Made by a program: the position numbers and the translations under genes. Source: Collinsella sp. (lineage in GTDB: Bacteria > Actinomycetota > Coriobacteriia > Coriobacteriales > Coriobacteriaceae). Taken from it: 64,000 nt of DNA. The DNA lies in contig DXZT01000050.1 of assembly GCA_019419545.1 (NCBI GenBank), positions 50,192 through 114,191 of the forward strand, given 5' to 3'. The notes under the pieces were generated by a model. It was not told the DNA's origin and searched no databases. It saw nothing but the letters and a program-made list of their open reading frames with translations. Below are positions 50,160 to 59,012 of the stretch, in pieces (the stretch's first letter is position 1; each line of letters begins with the position of its first letter).

Positions 50160-50603
50160 CTAGAAACCGCTTACGTCCGAACGCTCCCAGCTAGCAACCT
50201 GGTCGGGAGACACCGTACCCAGCGCCTCGAACTTCCAGGAGCCGCCCGCCTTCAGATGATTGGTGTTTGCAAGAGCCGTTCCAACCTGGTTGCCATCGGC
50301 ATCATACAGAACATACTCAATCTGAATGTAGCTCTTTTCCTTGTCCGTGTTATTGGTAAGCGTGCCCGTGATCTTATAGGCAAACTGACTGGAGGTGTCT
50401 TCAGCCTCGTCAGCAATGGTATACGGTTCTTGCGATTCTTTTTGCTCCTCAGCCTGCTGTGTCGCCTCGGCAGGTTTTGCCGAATCGCTCGCAGACGAAT
50501 CGGTTGAATTGCCACCCATGGAGCCCACGGCACCGACGATAACCAGCACCACGATGACGCCTAGGACAATCTTGCCGATCGGCTTCTTTCCCTCTTTTGC
50601 CAT
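50160..50603 (-). CDS. FxLYD domain-containing membrane-anchored protein
   Basis: A 147-residue protein with a short cytoplasmic basic start, one membrane helix (IGKIVLGVIVVLVIVGAVG), a low-complexity Ser/Ala/Gln linker and an exported beta-sandwich domain of the FxLYD type (FAYKITGTLTNNTDKEKSY...IEYVLYDADG). FxLYD domains occur in extracellular proteins of unknown role. AAGGATGAATA precedes the ATG. It lies before the HTH-kinase gene pair in the same direction, 32 bp from the HTH gene, so it may be in their operon. Confidence 0.83.
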   Translation of the reverse strand: MAKEGKKPIGKIVLGVIVVLVIVGAVGSMGGNSTDSSASDSAKPAEATQQAEEQKESQEPYTIADEAEDTSSQFAYKITGTLTNNTDKEKSYIQIEYVLYDADGNQVGTALANTNHLKAGGSWKFEALGTVSPDQVASWERSDVSGF

Positions 50604-50767
50604 TATTCATCCTTCCTACGATCCGGCTACCGTGCCGGCACACAGCACATCGTAGAAAGGATTGAACTTGAATTCATTAGCTGAGGGCTAAGGTTGCGGT
50701 AAACGGCCAATGCAGCTATCCAGACGCCGAGCAAACGCACTTTGCGTGACCGTCTGCTGGCAGCGCA

Positions 50768-51091
50768 TCAACCCACCGTGACGGATTTCCCGGTAAAGGC
50801 ACTGATCATCATTAGGACAAAGAACACCAGGTAGCTGATGCTCAATAGGTACGCAATGATCAGGAAGACGACCCAGCCGACATTGGTCTTACCGTCGGCG
50901 CGGCGCTGCTCGCGAGAACGGCACAGCCAGACCGTCACGCCGATGGCGGTGATAAACAGTACGAGTGCCGCCGCAGCCAGCCCAGCAAACACAAACATCA
51001 CGCCAATGCTCACAGCGATGACCGGAAGCAGCAGCAAACCGCATCCGCATCCACCCGGACTATATACGGCAGACTGTCGGCGTCGTTCCAT
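50768..51091 (-). CDS. Small membrane protein, three hydrophobic segments
   Basis: A 107-residue protein with two hydrophobic helices after a basic start, then a charged loop (CRSREQRRADGK) and a third hydrophobic region. I recognise no family. It starts two bases after the stop of the M20 peptidase gene with GGAG 5 bp upstream, so it is translationally coupled to it. A function cannot be stated. Confidence 0.7.
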   Translation of the reverse strand: MERRRQSAVYSPGGCGCGLLLLPVIAVSIGVMFVFAGLAAAALVLFITAIGVTVWLCRSREQRRADGKTNVGWVVFLIIAYLLSISYLVFFVLMMISAFTGKSVTVG

Positions 51092-51093
51092 CG

Positions 51094-52281
51094 TCACTCC
51101 AAGCCAAGCAATCGTTTGTAGACATCGAGGCCTTTGAGTAGGATTTCCTCGTCAAAGAGCATGGTATCAGTGTGAAGGGCGCTCGTGGCATAGGCGGGGC
51201 AGCCATCCGAATCGATCGGATTATCTTGTCCCTCCGGCACGCCCGTACCCAGGAGGAAGAACACGCCTGGCAGATGGCGCTGATAGAAAGCGAAGTCCTC
51301 GGCAATCAGCAAAGGCTCATCCACGAGTTGCAGCTCGGACAAGACAGGCGCAATGTGGGCGAACAGCTCGGGGTCGTTATCGACCGGCGGATAGCCCTCG
51401 GCAAAATCGAGGTCATATGTGCAGCCCGTTGCGACGCAGACATCGTCCAGCACGCGGCGCACGCCCTCGCGCGCGCGGTCGAACATGTCGTCCGTAAACA
51501 CACGTAGGCTGCCGGCAACATGGGCCTCCCCCGCCACCGCATTGCAGACGGTGCCGGCCTGCAGCAGGCCGAACTTACCAATGCAGGGCTCGTCGACACC
51601 CAACTCGTCCATGAGCTCGCGCTCGGAAACCAAGAACTTGGCAGCCGCCAGCGCCGCATCGTGCGACTCCTCGACCGGAACGCCATAGGTCTTAGCGATA
51701 TGGATGCTCGTGCCATGGATATGAATGTGTGTCTCACTCGAACGCGCCAGCAACGGACCGGAGCAGCTCGCCAACGTGCCGGCGGGCAGATCGGGCCACA
51801 CGTGGAAGCCGAAGATGCGATCCACCCCGTAGCGCTCGAACACGCCGCTCTCGCACACCGTCTTGGCACCACCAGTCGTCTCCTCGGCCGGCTGAAACAC
51901 AAAGAGCACATTGCGCTTAATGGCGCCCGGCTGCTCACGGATCGTACGGTCGACAAAGGTTGCCGCCGAAAGCGCCATGGCCATGTGTCCATCGTGCCCA
52001 CAAGCATGCATCTTGCCGGGATGGGTCGAAGCGAACGCTGCCCCCGTTGCCTCGGCAATGGGCAGCGCATCCATATCGGCGCGAATCGCCGTGGCATGCG
52101 CGGCGCCAACGCCAGCGTCGAAGAAAGCGCAGACGCAGCCGGGGCACGGATGGGTCACCTCGCAGGTGAGCGGTGCCAACACGCCCTCGATATAGGCGAT
52201 CGTCTGCGGAAGATCGAAGTCGAGCTCCGGGATCCTGTGCAAGTCGCGGCGGTAGCGACGGAGTTCTTGGAGCTCGGCCAT
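51094..52281 (-). CDS. M20D family amidohydrolase, candidate N-acetyldiaminopimelate deacetylase
   Basis: A 395-residue metallopeptidase of the M20D subfamily. The metal ligands are in ADMDALPI near residue 70, KMHACGHDGHMAMA near 92 and FQPAEETTGGAK near 132; the dimerisation domain follows and a later FGFHVWPD motif is present. Family members include N-acetyl-LL-diaminopimelate deacetylases, IAA-amino acid hydrolases and hippuricases. Because it is divergent from a lysine operon that contains dapH, which makes the N-acetylated intermediate, deacetylation of N-acetyl-LL-DAP is the best guess. Confidence 0.75.
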   Translation of the reverse strand: MAELQELRRYRRDLHRIPELDFDLPQTIAYIEGVLAPLTCEVTHPCPGCVCAFFDAGVGAAHATAIRADMDALPIAEATGAAFASTHPGKMHACGHDGHMAMALSAATFVDRTIREQPGAIKRNVLFVFQPAEETTGGAKTVCESGVFERYGVDRIFGFHVWPDLPAGTLASCSGPLLARSSETHIHIHGTSIHIAKTYGVPVEESHDAALAAAKFLVSERELMDELGVDEPCIGKFGLLQAGTVCNAVAGEAHVAGSLRVFTDDMFDRAREGVRRVLDDVCVATGCTYDLDFAEGYPPVDNDPELFAHIAPVLSELQLVDEPLLIAEDFAFYQRHLPGVFFLLGTGVPEGQDNPIDSDGCPAYATSALHTDTMLFDEEILLKGLDVYKRLLGLE

Positions 52282-52432
52282 ATTGGTTCCTTTCGTAGGT
52301 GCGCGTCGGCTGCTATCTATTGTGCCGCAAGATTGCTACACCCTTATTTCCAGCATATCCCTGCATTTTTTAAACGTTATATACGAATACTCTTGTTTGG
52401 TAAAGTGCAACGTGGTAGGGTCGTTACCACTT
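52282..52432 (+). promoter_or_regulatory. Divergent promoter region of the lysine operon
   Basis: Candidate boxes TTGTTT and TAGGGT (17 bp apart) precede the riboswitch and would give a start near 52428. Promoter assignment is tentative. Confidence 0.45.
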
Positions 52433-52589
52433 GATAGAGGCGCGGGCACGAAGAGCCGCGGGCGAGCCGGCAGGCTTTGACCCCGCGGGGAGGCGAAACC
52501 CGCCGAACTGGGTTTTTCGGGCACGAACAGCCTGGTGGGCCTGCGGGAAACACCCGCAGGACTGTCTGCAGCAATGCGGGAGCGCTATC
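52433..52589 (+). promoter_or_regulatory. Lysine riboswitch (L-box)
   Basis: The leader begins GATAGAGGCGCGGGCACGAAGAGCC and ends with ACTGTC...GGGAGCGCTATC, and contains GGGGAGGCGAAAcccGCCGAAC. These are the landmarks of the lysine aptamer; GATAGAGGCGC pairs with GCGCTATC as P1. Downstream, 52583-52594 can instead pair with 52636-52647 (GTCTGGATAGCG, 12 bp, one G-T), which ends 13 bases before the lysA start. This gives two exclusive states, so lysine probably represses the operon at translation or by attenuation. Confidence 0.9.
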
Positions 52590-52660
52590 CGGACATTGGG
52601 TCCACGCTATGCGGATTCGATGCGCAGGTAGCGCCGTCTGGATAGCGAGGTTTACGGGAC

Positions 52661-54970
52661 ATGGCATTGACCCCCAACGAGGCATATGCGGCCAAGCAGC
52701 CGTTTGTGGACAAGGAGACGCTCGAGCATATCATCGAGCAGTTCCCCACGCCGTTTCATCTATATGACGAGGCGGGCATCCGCCGCAACATGCAAGAGGT
52801 GCGCGACGCCTTCGCATGGAACCCGGGCTTTAAGGAATACTTTGCCGTCAAGGCCAACCCCAACCCGGCGCTCATCTCCATCCTCAACGAATACGGCTGC
52901 GGCTGCGATTGTTCGAGCTATACCGAGCTCATGATCGCCCGCTCGCTGGGTATCACCGGCCACGACATCATGTTCTCGTCCAACGACACGCCGGCGGCGG
53001 ACTTTGCCCTTGCAGATAAACTGGGCGCCATCGTCAACTTTGACGACATAAGCCACATCGAGTTCTTTGAGCGCGTCGCGGGCCCCATCCCCAAGACGGT
53101 CAGCTGCCGTTTTAACCCGGGCGGCCTGTTCCAGCTCTCCAACGGCATCATGGACAACCCGGGCGACTCCAAGTACGGCATGACCACCGAGCAGCTCTTC
53201 GAGGCTTTCCGCATGCTCAAGGCCAAGGGCGCCGAAAATTTTGGCATCCATGCCTTTCTTGCCAGTAATACCGTCACTAACGACTACTATCCCAAGCTCG
53301 CACGCATCCTCTTTGAACTTGCCGTGCGCCTGGAGCGTGAAACGGGCGCACATGTCGCCTTTATCAATCTGTCCGGCGGTGTGGGTATCCCCTACCTGCC
53401 CGAGCAGCAGGCTAACGACATCCGTGCCATCGGCGAGGGCGTACACGCGGCCTACGACGAGATCCTGGTTCCCGCCGGCATGGGCGATGTGGCGATCTGC
53501 ACCGAGATGGGTCGCTTTATGATGGGGCCCTACGGCTGCCTGGTCACCAAGGCCATCCACGAGAAGCAGATCTACAAGGACTATATCGGTGTTGATGCAA
53601 GCGCCGTCGATCTGATCCGTCCTGCCATGTATGGCGCTTACCACCACATTACGGTGATGGGTCAGCCGGGTGGCGCCGACAAGACCGCAGCACCCGTTAC
53701 GGACACCTACGACATCACGGGCAACCTATGCGAGAACAATGACAAGTTCGCCATTGATCGCGAGTTGCCGCATATCGACATGGGCGACCTGCTCGTGATC
53801 CACGATACCGGCGCGCATGGCTACTCCATGGGCTACAACTACAACGGCCGTCTGCGCTCCGCCGAGGTGCTGCTGCGCCCCGATGGCTCGGCCGACCTCA
53901 TCCGCCGTGCTGAGCGCCCGGGCGATTACTTTGCCACGCTCGACGTGCTGCCGAGCGGCCGAGAGCTGCTGGCCAAGTCGCGCGCCGAAAGTGCCCGCCG
54001 TCGCGCCCAGGACGAGCGTCTGGCCGTCGCCGCTCAGTGGAACAAACACATCCAGATCGCGGAAGCGAAGGAGAAGAACATGGATATCCGCAACCTCGAG
54101 GGTTCGATCGTCGCCCTCGTCACGCCGTTTAAAAAGGACGGAAGCGTCGACTTTGACGCGCTCGAGCGCCTTATCGATTTCCACCTGCAAAACGGTACCG
54201 ACGCCATCCTCACCCTGGGCACCACCGGCGAGAGCGCCACGATGACTGACGATGAGGACAACTCCGTTGTCGCCGCGGTGGTCAAGCAGGTTGCAGGCCG
54301 TGTCCCCGTCATCGCCGGCTCGGGCTCCAACTCCACGCAGACCATGCTCACCAAGTCGCTCACCTATCAGGGCCTGGGCGCTGACGGCCTGCTGCTCATT
54401 ACCCCCTACTACAACAAGTCCAACGAGGAGGGCATCTACCAGCACTTTAAGACCGTTGCCGATGCCGTAGATATCCCCTGCATCCTGTACAACATCCCCG
54501 GCCGCTGCGGCTGCGGCATCAGCGAGCGCAACGTAGAGCGCTTGGCCGCGCACCCCAACATCATGGGTATTAAAGAAGCCTCGGGCAACGTCGCCTACGC
54601 GGCCAAGATCGCCCACCTGCTGTCCGATGACTTCCGCATGTACTCGGGCGAAGACGCGCTCACCGTGCCGCTCATGAGCCTGGGCGCCTCGGGCACCATC
54701 AGCGTGTGGGCAGACATTCAGCCGCAGCTCGTGCACGACATGTGCCGCGCCTATCTGGACGGTGACGTGGAGCGCGCCCGCGATATCCAGATTGCCGGCC
54801 AGCCGCTCATCAACGCCCTCTTTAGCGAGGTCAACCCCATCCCCGTCAAGGAAGCACTCGCCCAGATGGGTATGATCGAAGCCAACTACCGCATGCCGCT
54901 GTGCCCCATGGCAGACGACACGCGTTCCGCACTTACCGATGCTCTGAAGGGAGCTGGTCTGCTTGATTAA
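52661..54970 (+). CDS. lysA-dapA: Diaminopimelate decarboxylase fused to 4-hydroxy-tetrahydrodipicolinate synthase
   Basis: One 769-codon frame. Residues 1 to about 430 are an alanine-racemase-fold decarboxylase (PLP lysine in YFAVKANPNP near 61; GIHAFLASNTV near 200; CTEMGRFMMGPYG near 278), converting meso-DAP to lysine. A 45-residue charged linker follows. Residues 474-769 are a complete DapA (TLGTTGESATM near 518; Schiff-base lysine in MGIKEASGN near 637), condensing pyruvate and aspartate semialdehyde. At 54080 an in-frame ATG has AAGGAG 6 bp upstream, so DapA may also be made alone. The fusion joins the first and last enzymes of the pathway. It is headed by a lysine riboswitch. Confidence 0.9.
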   Translation: MALTPNEAYAAKQPFVDKETLEHIIEQFPTPFHLYDEAGIRRNMQEVRDAFAWNPGFKEYFAVKANPNPALISILNEYGCGCDCSSYTELMIARSLGITGHDIMFSSNDTPAADFALADKLGAIVNFDDISHIEFFERVAGPIPKTVSCRFNPGGLFQLSNGIMDNPGDSKYGMTTEQLFEAFRMLKAKGAENFGIHAFLASNTVTNDYYPKLARILFELAVRLERETGAHVAFINLSGGVGIPYLPEQQANDIRAIGEGVHAAYDEILVPAGMGDVAICTEMGRFMMGPYGCLVTKAIHEKQIYKDYIGVDASAVDLIRPAMYGAYHHITVMGQPGGADKTAAPVTDTYDITGNLCENNDKFAIDRELPHIDMGDLLVIHDTGAHGYSMGYNYNGRLRSAEVLLRPDGSADLIRRAERPGDYFATLDVLPSGRELLAKSRAESARRRAQDERLAVAAQWNKHIQIAEAKEKNMDIRNLEGSIVALVTPFKKDGSVDFDALERLIDFHLQNGTDAILTLGTTGESATMTDDEDNSVVAAVVKQVAGRVPVIAGSGSNSTQTMLTKSLTYQGLGADGLLLITPYYNKSNEEGIYQHFKTVADAVDIPCILYNIPGRCGCGISERNVERLAAHPNIMGIKEASGNVAYAAKIAHLLSDDFRMYSGEDALTVPLMSLGASGTISVWADIQPQLVHDMCRAYLDGDVERARDIQIAGQPLINALFSEVNPIPVKEALAQMGMIEANYRMPLCPMADDTRSALTDALKGAGLLD
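54068..54082 (+). promoter_or_regulatory. Internal ribosome binding site and start for DapA
   Basis: AAGGAG (54069-54074 region) lies 6 bases before the ATG at 54080, in frame with the fusion and exactly at the start of the DapA homology. It permits separate translation of DapA and marks a former gene boundary. Confidence 0.65.
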
Positions 54971-55703
54971 GACCGTCATTATGGGAACGGGCCGCATGGG
55001 CTCGCTCATCCGCACTACCGCCGAAGGCATTGCCGACGCCTCCGGGCAGCCCGTTTTTGATATCGTGGCCCAGATCGGTTTTGACCTGTCCGAGCTCGAG
55101 AGCGCCCCGGCAGCCGACGTCATCATCGACTTCTCGAACGTCGTGACCTTCGATGCCGTCGTCGCCTATGTCGAGCGTACAGGCGCCGCGTTGGTCTCGG
55201 GCACCACGGGCTACACACCCGATCAGATGGACCGCCTGCGCGAGCTGGGCCAGAATGCCCGCGTCATGCACTCGGGCAACTACTCTATCGGCATCGCCGC
55301 CCTGCGTCACCTAGTGGCCCAAGCCACGCGTGAGCTGCCCGGCTTTGACTGCGAGATTGTCGAGACGCACCACAACCAAAAGGTCGACGCTCCCAGCGGC
55401 ACCGCCAAGCTGCTACTCGACGCCGTGGTCGAGGCCGAGCCAGAGGCTGGCTATCATCCCGTCTACGGTCGCGAGGGCATGTGCGGCGTTCGCGATCCCA
55501 AGGAAATCGGCATGCACTCGCTGCGCGGCGGCACCGTCGCCGGCGTACACGAGGTGAGCTTCTTTGGCCAGGACGAGGAGGTCACGCTTAGCCATCGCGC
55601 TACGAGCCGCCAGATCTTTGTCAACGGCGCTCTGGCCGCCGCTCAAAAGCTCGTCGTCCGCGACCCTGGCTTCTACACCTTCGATCAGGTCATGTTCGCC
55701 TAA
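54963..55703 (+). CDS. dapB: 4-hydroxy-tetrahydrodipicolinate reductase
   Basis: A 246-residue DapB that reduces the DapA product with NAD(P)H. The nucleotide motif is IMGTGRMGSLI near residue 6, and the catalytic pair follows ETHHNQKVDAPSGTAK near 143, with the H-H and K residues in place. The start is a TTG that overlaps the dapA stop by 8 bp, with GGGAG upstream; an ATG six codons later would remove part of the first strand. A slightly short N-terminal domain is usual for actinobacterial versions. dapH follows 39 bp later. Confidence 0.95.
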   Translation: MIKTVIMGTGRMGSLIRTTAEGIADASGQPVFDIVAQIGFDLSELESAPAADVIIDFSNVVTFDAVVAYVERTGAALVSGTTGYTPDQMDRLRELGQNARVMHSGNYSIGIAALRHLVAQATRELPGFDCEIVETHHNQKVDAPSGTAKLLLDAVVEAEPEAGYHPVYGREGMCGVRDPKEIGMHSLRGGTVAGVHEVSFFGQDEEVTLSHRATSRQIFVNGALAAAQKLVVRDPGFYTFDQVMFA

Positions 55704-55742
55704 CCAGTTAACTACCGTACCCACGCAAAGGAGAAACAGCAT

Positions 55743-56462
55743 ATGAGCAACGCAGCCGAGATGGATGCCCAGGAGATTATCAATTACATCGCCACCGCGC
55801 CTAAAAAGACGCCTGTCAAGCTGTATGTGCGCGAGAAGCCCGGCATGAAGGTTGCCTGGGGCGATGCGCACGTCTACGGCGGTCGTCGTGGCAAGACCGT
55901 CTTTGGTGACTGGGATGAGCTCAAAGCCATCCTTGATGCCAATGCCGATTCCATCGATTACTACGATGTGGAGAACGATTGCCGCAACTCCGCCGTGCCC
56001 ATGCTCGACCTTAAGGGCATCAACGCCCGCATCGAGCCGGGCGCGATCATCCGTGACCGCGTCGAGATCGGCGACCGCGCCGTCATCATGATGGGTGCCA
56101 TCATCAATATCGGCTCCGTCATCGGTGAGGGCTCCATGATCGACATGGGCGCCGTGCTGGGCGGCCGCGCCACAGTGGGCAAGAACTGCCACATCGGCGC
56201 TGGAACCGTGTTGGCAGGCGTCGTTGAACCCGCAAGCGCCACGCCCGTCATCATCGAGGACGATGTCATGATCGGCGCCAACGCCGTGGTCCTGGAAGGC
56301 GTGCACGTAGGCAAGGGCGCTGTCGTTGCCGCCGGCGCCGTGTGCGTCGAGGACGTCCCCGCTGGTGCCGTCGTGGCCGGCGTCCCCGCCCGCGTCATCA
56401 AGATGCGCGACGAGAAGACCGACAGCAAGACCGGACTCGAGGAAGGCTTACGCCGGCTGTAG
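55743..56462 (+). CDS. dapH: Tetrahydrodipicolinate N-acetyltransferase
   Basis: A 239-residue left-handed beta-helix acyltransferase. The N-terminal DapH domain (DAQEIINYIATAPKKTPVKLYV) distinguishes it from succinyltransferase DapD. The hexapeptide-repeat region (from about residue 90) is followed by the catalytic GAGTVLAGVVEPASA. It acetylates tetrahydrodipicolinate, committing to the acetylase branch of DAP synthesis. AAAGGAGAAACAGC precedes the ATG. It ends the riboswitch operon, and repeat copy C begins 2 bp past its stop. Confidence 0.95.
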   Translation: MSNAAEMDAQEIINYIATAPKKTPVKLYVREKPGMKVAWGDAHVYGGRRGKTVFGDWDELKAILDANADSIDYYDVENDCRNSAVPMLDLKGINARIEPGAIIRDRVEIGDRAVIMMGAIINIGSVIGEGSMIDMGAVLGGRATVGKNCHIGAGTVLAGVVEPASATPVIIEDDVMIGANAVVLEGVHVGKGAVVAAGAVCVEDVPAGAVVAGVPARVIKMRDEKTDSKTGLEEGLRRL

Positions 56463-56464
56463 AA

Positions 56465-56611
56465 GTTACGCGGTTTTACCAAACCGCGTAACGGCTCGAC
56501 GCTGCAAACGCCCCTAAGCGGCAATCTGACGTTCAATCGTCGGTCGCGTACCGAAGTACGCTTCCCTCCTCTTTCACGTCACCTTGCTCGCCTAGGGGCG
56601 TTTTCGCTGAC
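56465..56611 (+). repeat. Structured intergenic repeat family 1, copy C
   Basis: Read on the plus strand, the element starts with GTTACGCGGTTT-taccAAACCGCGTAAC two bases past dapH and ends with CGCTGAC. The stem-1 arms are ACGCCCCTAag / cctAGGGGCGT, so this copy has different bases but the same pairing as copies A and B. The second arm is GCGTAC / GTACGC. Downstream TAGGGGCGTTTTCG could act as a terminator. Confidence 0.88.
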
Positions 56612-56647
56612 GTATGCTCAGTCTGCAACTCAATTCAGCTCCAAGCA

Positions 56648-56683
56648 AAAAGGCCGAAGTCCCGAAGGGTTTCGACCTTTGTT
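56648..56683 (-). terminator. Terminator of the nucleoid-associated protein gene
   Basis: On the minus strand AAAGGTCGAAACCC pairs imperfectly with GGGACTTCGGCCTTT, with TTCG as loop and TT following, 24 bp past the stop. Confidence 0.75.
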
Positions 56684-56706
56684 TTTCTGCAGCGTCCAAG
56701 CGCAGT

Positions 56707-57711
56707 TTATCTATTCTCGATGCTGCCGATGTTTTTGAGCTCGATGGAAATGAGGCCGTTGGGCTCGTTGACGAACTCGATGTACTCGGAGTTCGAGCCC
56801 ATCTCGGCCGGAAAGCTGATCTCGATGCCCGTATCGGTACGAATCTTGTGGTTGCGCACGGCCGCACGCTCGACCTGCTTGCGCTCCACGGGCACACGCT
56901 CGGGCACCTTCTCTTCGGTCAGCGCCGCGCGTACGCTCTCCTTGATGACCGGCTCGTCCTCAAAGACCTCATCGACGATATCCCAGGGCGGCAGCTCCTC
57001 GTCATCCTCAACCTTCTCGGCAACGGCAGCCTTAACCTTAGCGAGCGCTACGGCCGTATTGGCACCGTGCTCCTCGGCGACTTCCTCGACCACGCGCGTC
57101 ACGGTGTCGATGACCTCCTTGCCCGACACGCCCGTATCGCACTGCAGCAGACCGTCGGGAATGAGCATGCGGTCTTCGCCGGCAATCTTGCGCTTCTTGT
57201 CCACATAGCCGATCTCCATGGTGCTCGCACGCACGATGGCATAGCTTGGCACCTTTTGGGAAGGATTCGGCAGGATAGCATAGTGGCGCGCGATGTCGTT
57301 GCGTACCTCGCCCTCCTCGCGGCCCACCTCGTGCATAAAGGCCTGCTTGGAGCCCAGCAGCATCACGGCAAACCAGCGGGCATCCTCATCGTCGTCAAAG
57401 TCGGCCACGAGCACATCGGTGGACTCGGCTTTTTCGGCCTTGGTAAGCTCGGAGGAAATGAACTCCGCAATCTGCTGCGACAGGTCTACGAACTCGCGCT
57501 CGCCAAAGAAATAGCCCTTGAGCTCGCCGCCAAACGCAGAGTTCTCGGCAAACGCGGCGCGTTTATTGTCGGCCGAGGTACGTGCGCGGCGCAGATGCGT
57601 GGTCACGAAGTTGCGCACGGTACGGCTCTCGATATCGAGCTCGCGCTGGCTCATAACGTTGACGGCAGAGTCAAAGTCCAGGATATGCAGAATCGCATGA
57701 TTGATTTTCAT
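56707..57711 (-). CDS. Nucleoid-associated protein, NdpA family
   Basis: A 334-residue protein matching the 37-kDa nucleoid-associated protein family over its length. These proteins bind DNA but no reaction is established. Recognisable stretches are INHAILHILDFDSAVNVMSQ at the start, SVDKK-like GYVDKKRKIAGEDRML near 170 and the C-terminal FPAEMGSNSEYIEFVNEPNGLISIELKNIG. The ATG at 57711 is chosen because GGAA sits upstream; an ATG three codons earlier is also possible. Confidence 0.85.
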   Translation of the reverse strand: MKINHAILHILDFDSAVNVMSQRELDIESRTVRNFVTTHLRRARTSADNKRAAFAENSAFGGELKGYFFGEREFVDLSQQIAEFISSELTKAEKAESTDVLVADFDDDEDARWFAVMLLGSKQAFMHEVGREEGEVRNDIARHYAILPNPSQKVPSYAIVRASTMEIGYVDKKRKIAGEDRMLIPDGLLQCDTGVSGKEVIDTVTRVVEEVAEEHGANTAVALAKVKAAVAEKVEDDEELPPWDIVDEVFEDEPVIKESVRAALTEEKVPERVPVERKQVERAAVRNHKIRTDTGIEISFPAEMGSNSEYIEFVNEPNGLISIELKNIGSIENR

Positions 57712-57785
57712 ATACGGCATTCCGTTCTAGATTGAATTGAGCACGAACCAGTATAGCGGTCGAGCCCGCCCCAGGCGCATCGAAG

Positions 57786-57820
57786 ATTGGTGCATCGGGG
57801 ACAGGTTGCTTTGCACCAAT
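57786..57820 (+). repeat. REP-like palindrome, left of the DUF2974 gene
   Basis: ATTGGTGCA pairs with TGCACCAAT around TCGGGGACAGGTTGCTT. An inverted, nearly identical element lies at 59013-59044, so the two flank the DUF2974 gene. Confidence 0.65.
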
Positions 57821-57822
57821 GG

Positions 57823-58983
57823 CTAGCGCAGGAGCTCGGACTGCCAAGCCTCGAGCTGTTCTGCCAAACTCTTGCCGGCAGCGGGCATGTCGATCTGGGG
57901 TCGTTTGGGCAGCAGTGCGCATTTAAGGATTGCCACGATGGTCTGCGAGACAAAGCGTCGCGTATCCTCGTCAAAGCCTTGCGCAGCCTGGAGCATCACG
58001 GGCAGGCTCTCGCGCAGATTCCCGGCGATATCCGCAAACCGCTCAGCACCCGTAGCCTCAAACACGGAGAACAACGCATCTACAAAACGCTCGCGCTCGC
58101 TAGGCGACACTGCAAGCAGCATCTCGCGAATGGAGCCATCAACGTATCGAGCACCGGCGGACAGGCGCTCACAGTACACGAAGTCGCGACCATCAACCAC
58201 CCAGCTAAAGGGATTGTGCTGCAGCAGGCTGAACTCGGTGCTCTCAACGATGGCATAGTCCTCCTGTGTCTCGAACATCATGCCAAAGATCGACGACCGA
58301 GGTAGCGTCTTGTCGATTCGACCGCAAAGATCGGCAAAGGCGTTGCCGTTCAGAAACTCCTCGACGAAGCCCGGACCATCATGGGAATACACCCGTTCGA
58401 TTCGCTCGCGGGCGACATCGGAGCACATCGCCGCACCGTACACCGCAAGGTTTCCACCCTTGGAATGACCTCCGCACAAAAGCGGCCCGTCAATCGCATC
58501 CGCCGCCTCGTCCACATAACGTACCGCGGATTCCTGGGCCGGCACAGGACACCGGAACGCCATGTTAAAGTCCTCTTTCCAGCCCACAATCGTGCTGTCG
58601 GTCCCCCGGAAGGAAAGATAACTAAACCCCGCCGGAAACCGGAACGCCATGGCTGCAAACTGCTCTGTCGCTACCACATCGCTCACGGCACGATAGCCGC
58701 AAACGTGCACGCCACGGTAACGAGGGTTTGCTGCCACGGCCTCCAACAAAGCTCTGCTCTCCTCTGGGTCCCACAAGTCGTCAATCATGTCCCGGTAGCA
58801 CTCGGCACGCAGCAGCTCGCGTACGTCTAGGCCCTGCCAGTTCTTCAGCTCCGCCATATCCTCCGGCAAACGCAAATAGGACAACCACGCAAAGACCAGG
58901 CTATCCACCGCGCAGAACGGCCGCTCCTCAAACGGACCAAATGCCGTCTGGGCATAGGTCAAAAAATTAGGCGAATCCGACAT
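57823..58983 (-). CDS. DUF2974 (Mbeg1-like) alpha/beta-hydrolase-type protein
   Basis: A 386-residue protein. The alpha/beta-hydrolase nucleophile elbow is LCGGHSKGGNLAVYG near residue 160 (G-H-S-K-G), and FSYLSFRGTDSTIVGWKEDFN near 118 matches DUF2974. Members of the family are predicted esterase-like enzymes of unknown substrate. The ATG at 58983 follows GGGAG. It is flanked by REP-like elements in inverted orientation. No membrane spans or signal peptide are seen, so it would be cytoplasmic. Confidence 0.85.
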   Translation of the reverse strand: MSDSPNFLTYAQTAFGPFEERPFCAVDSLVFAWLSYLRLPEDMAELKNWQGLDVRELLRAECYRDMIDDLWDPEESRALLEAVAANPRYRGVHVCGYRAVSDVVATEQFAAMAFRFPAGFSYLSFRGTDSTIVGWKEDFNMAFRCPVPAQESAVRYVDEAADAIDGPLLCGGHSKGGNLAVYGAAMCSDVARERIERVYSHDGPGFVEEFLNGNAFADLCGRIDKTLPRSSIFGMMFETQEDYAIVESTEFSLLQHNPFSWVVDGRDFVYCERLSAGARYVDGSIREMLLAVSPSERERFVDALFSVFEATGAERFADIAGNLRESLPVMLQAAQGFDEDTRRFVSQTIVAILKCALLPKRPQIDMPAAGKSLAEQLEAWQSELLR

Positions 58984-59012
58984 GGCTCTCCCATCAACTA
59001 TGGCGCATTGGG

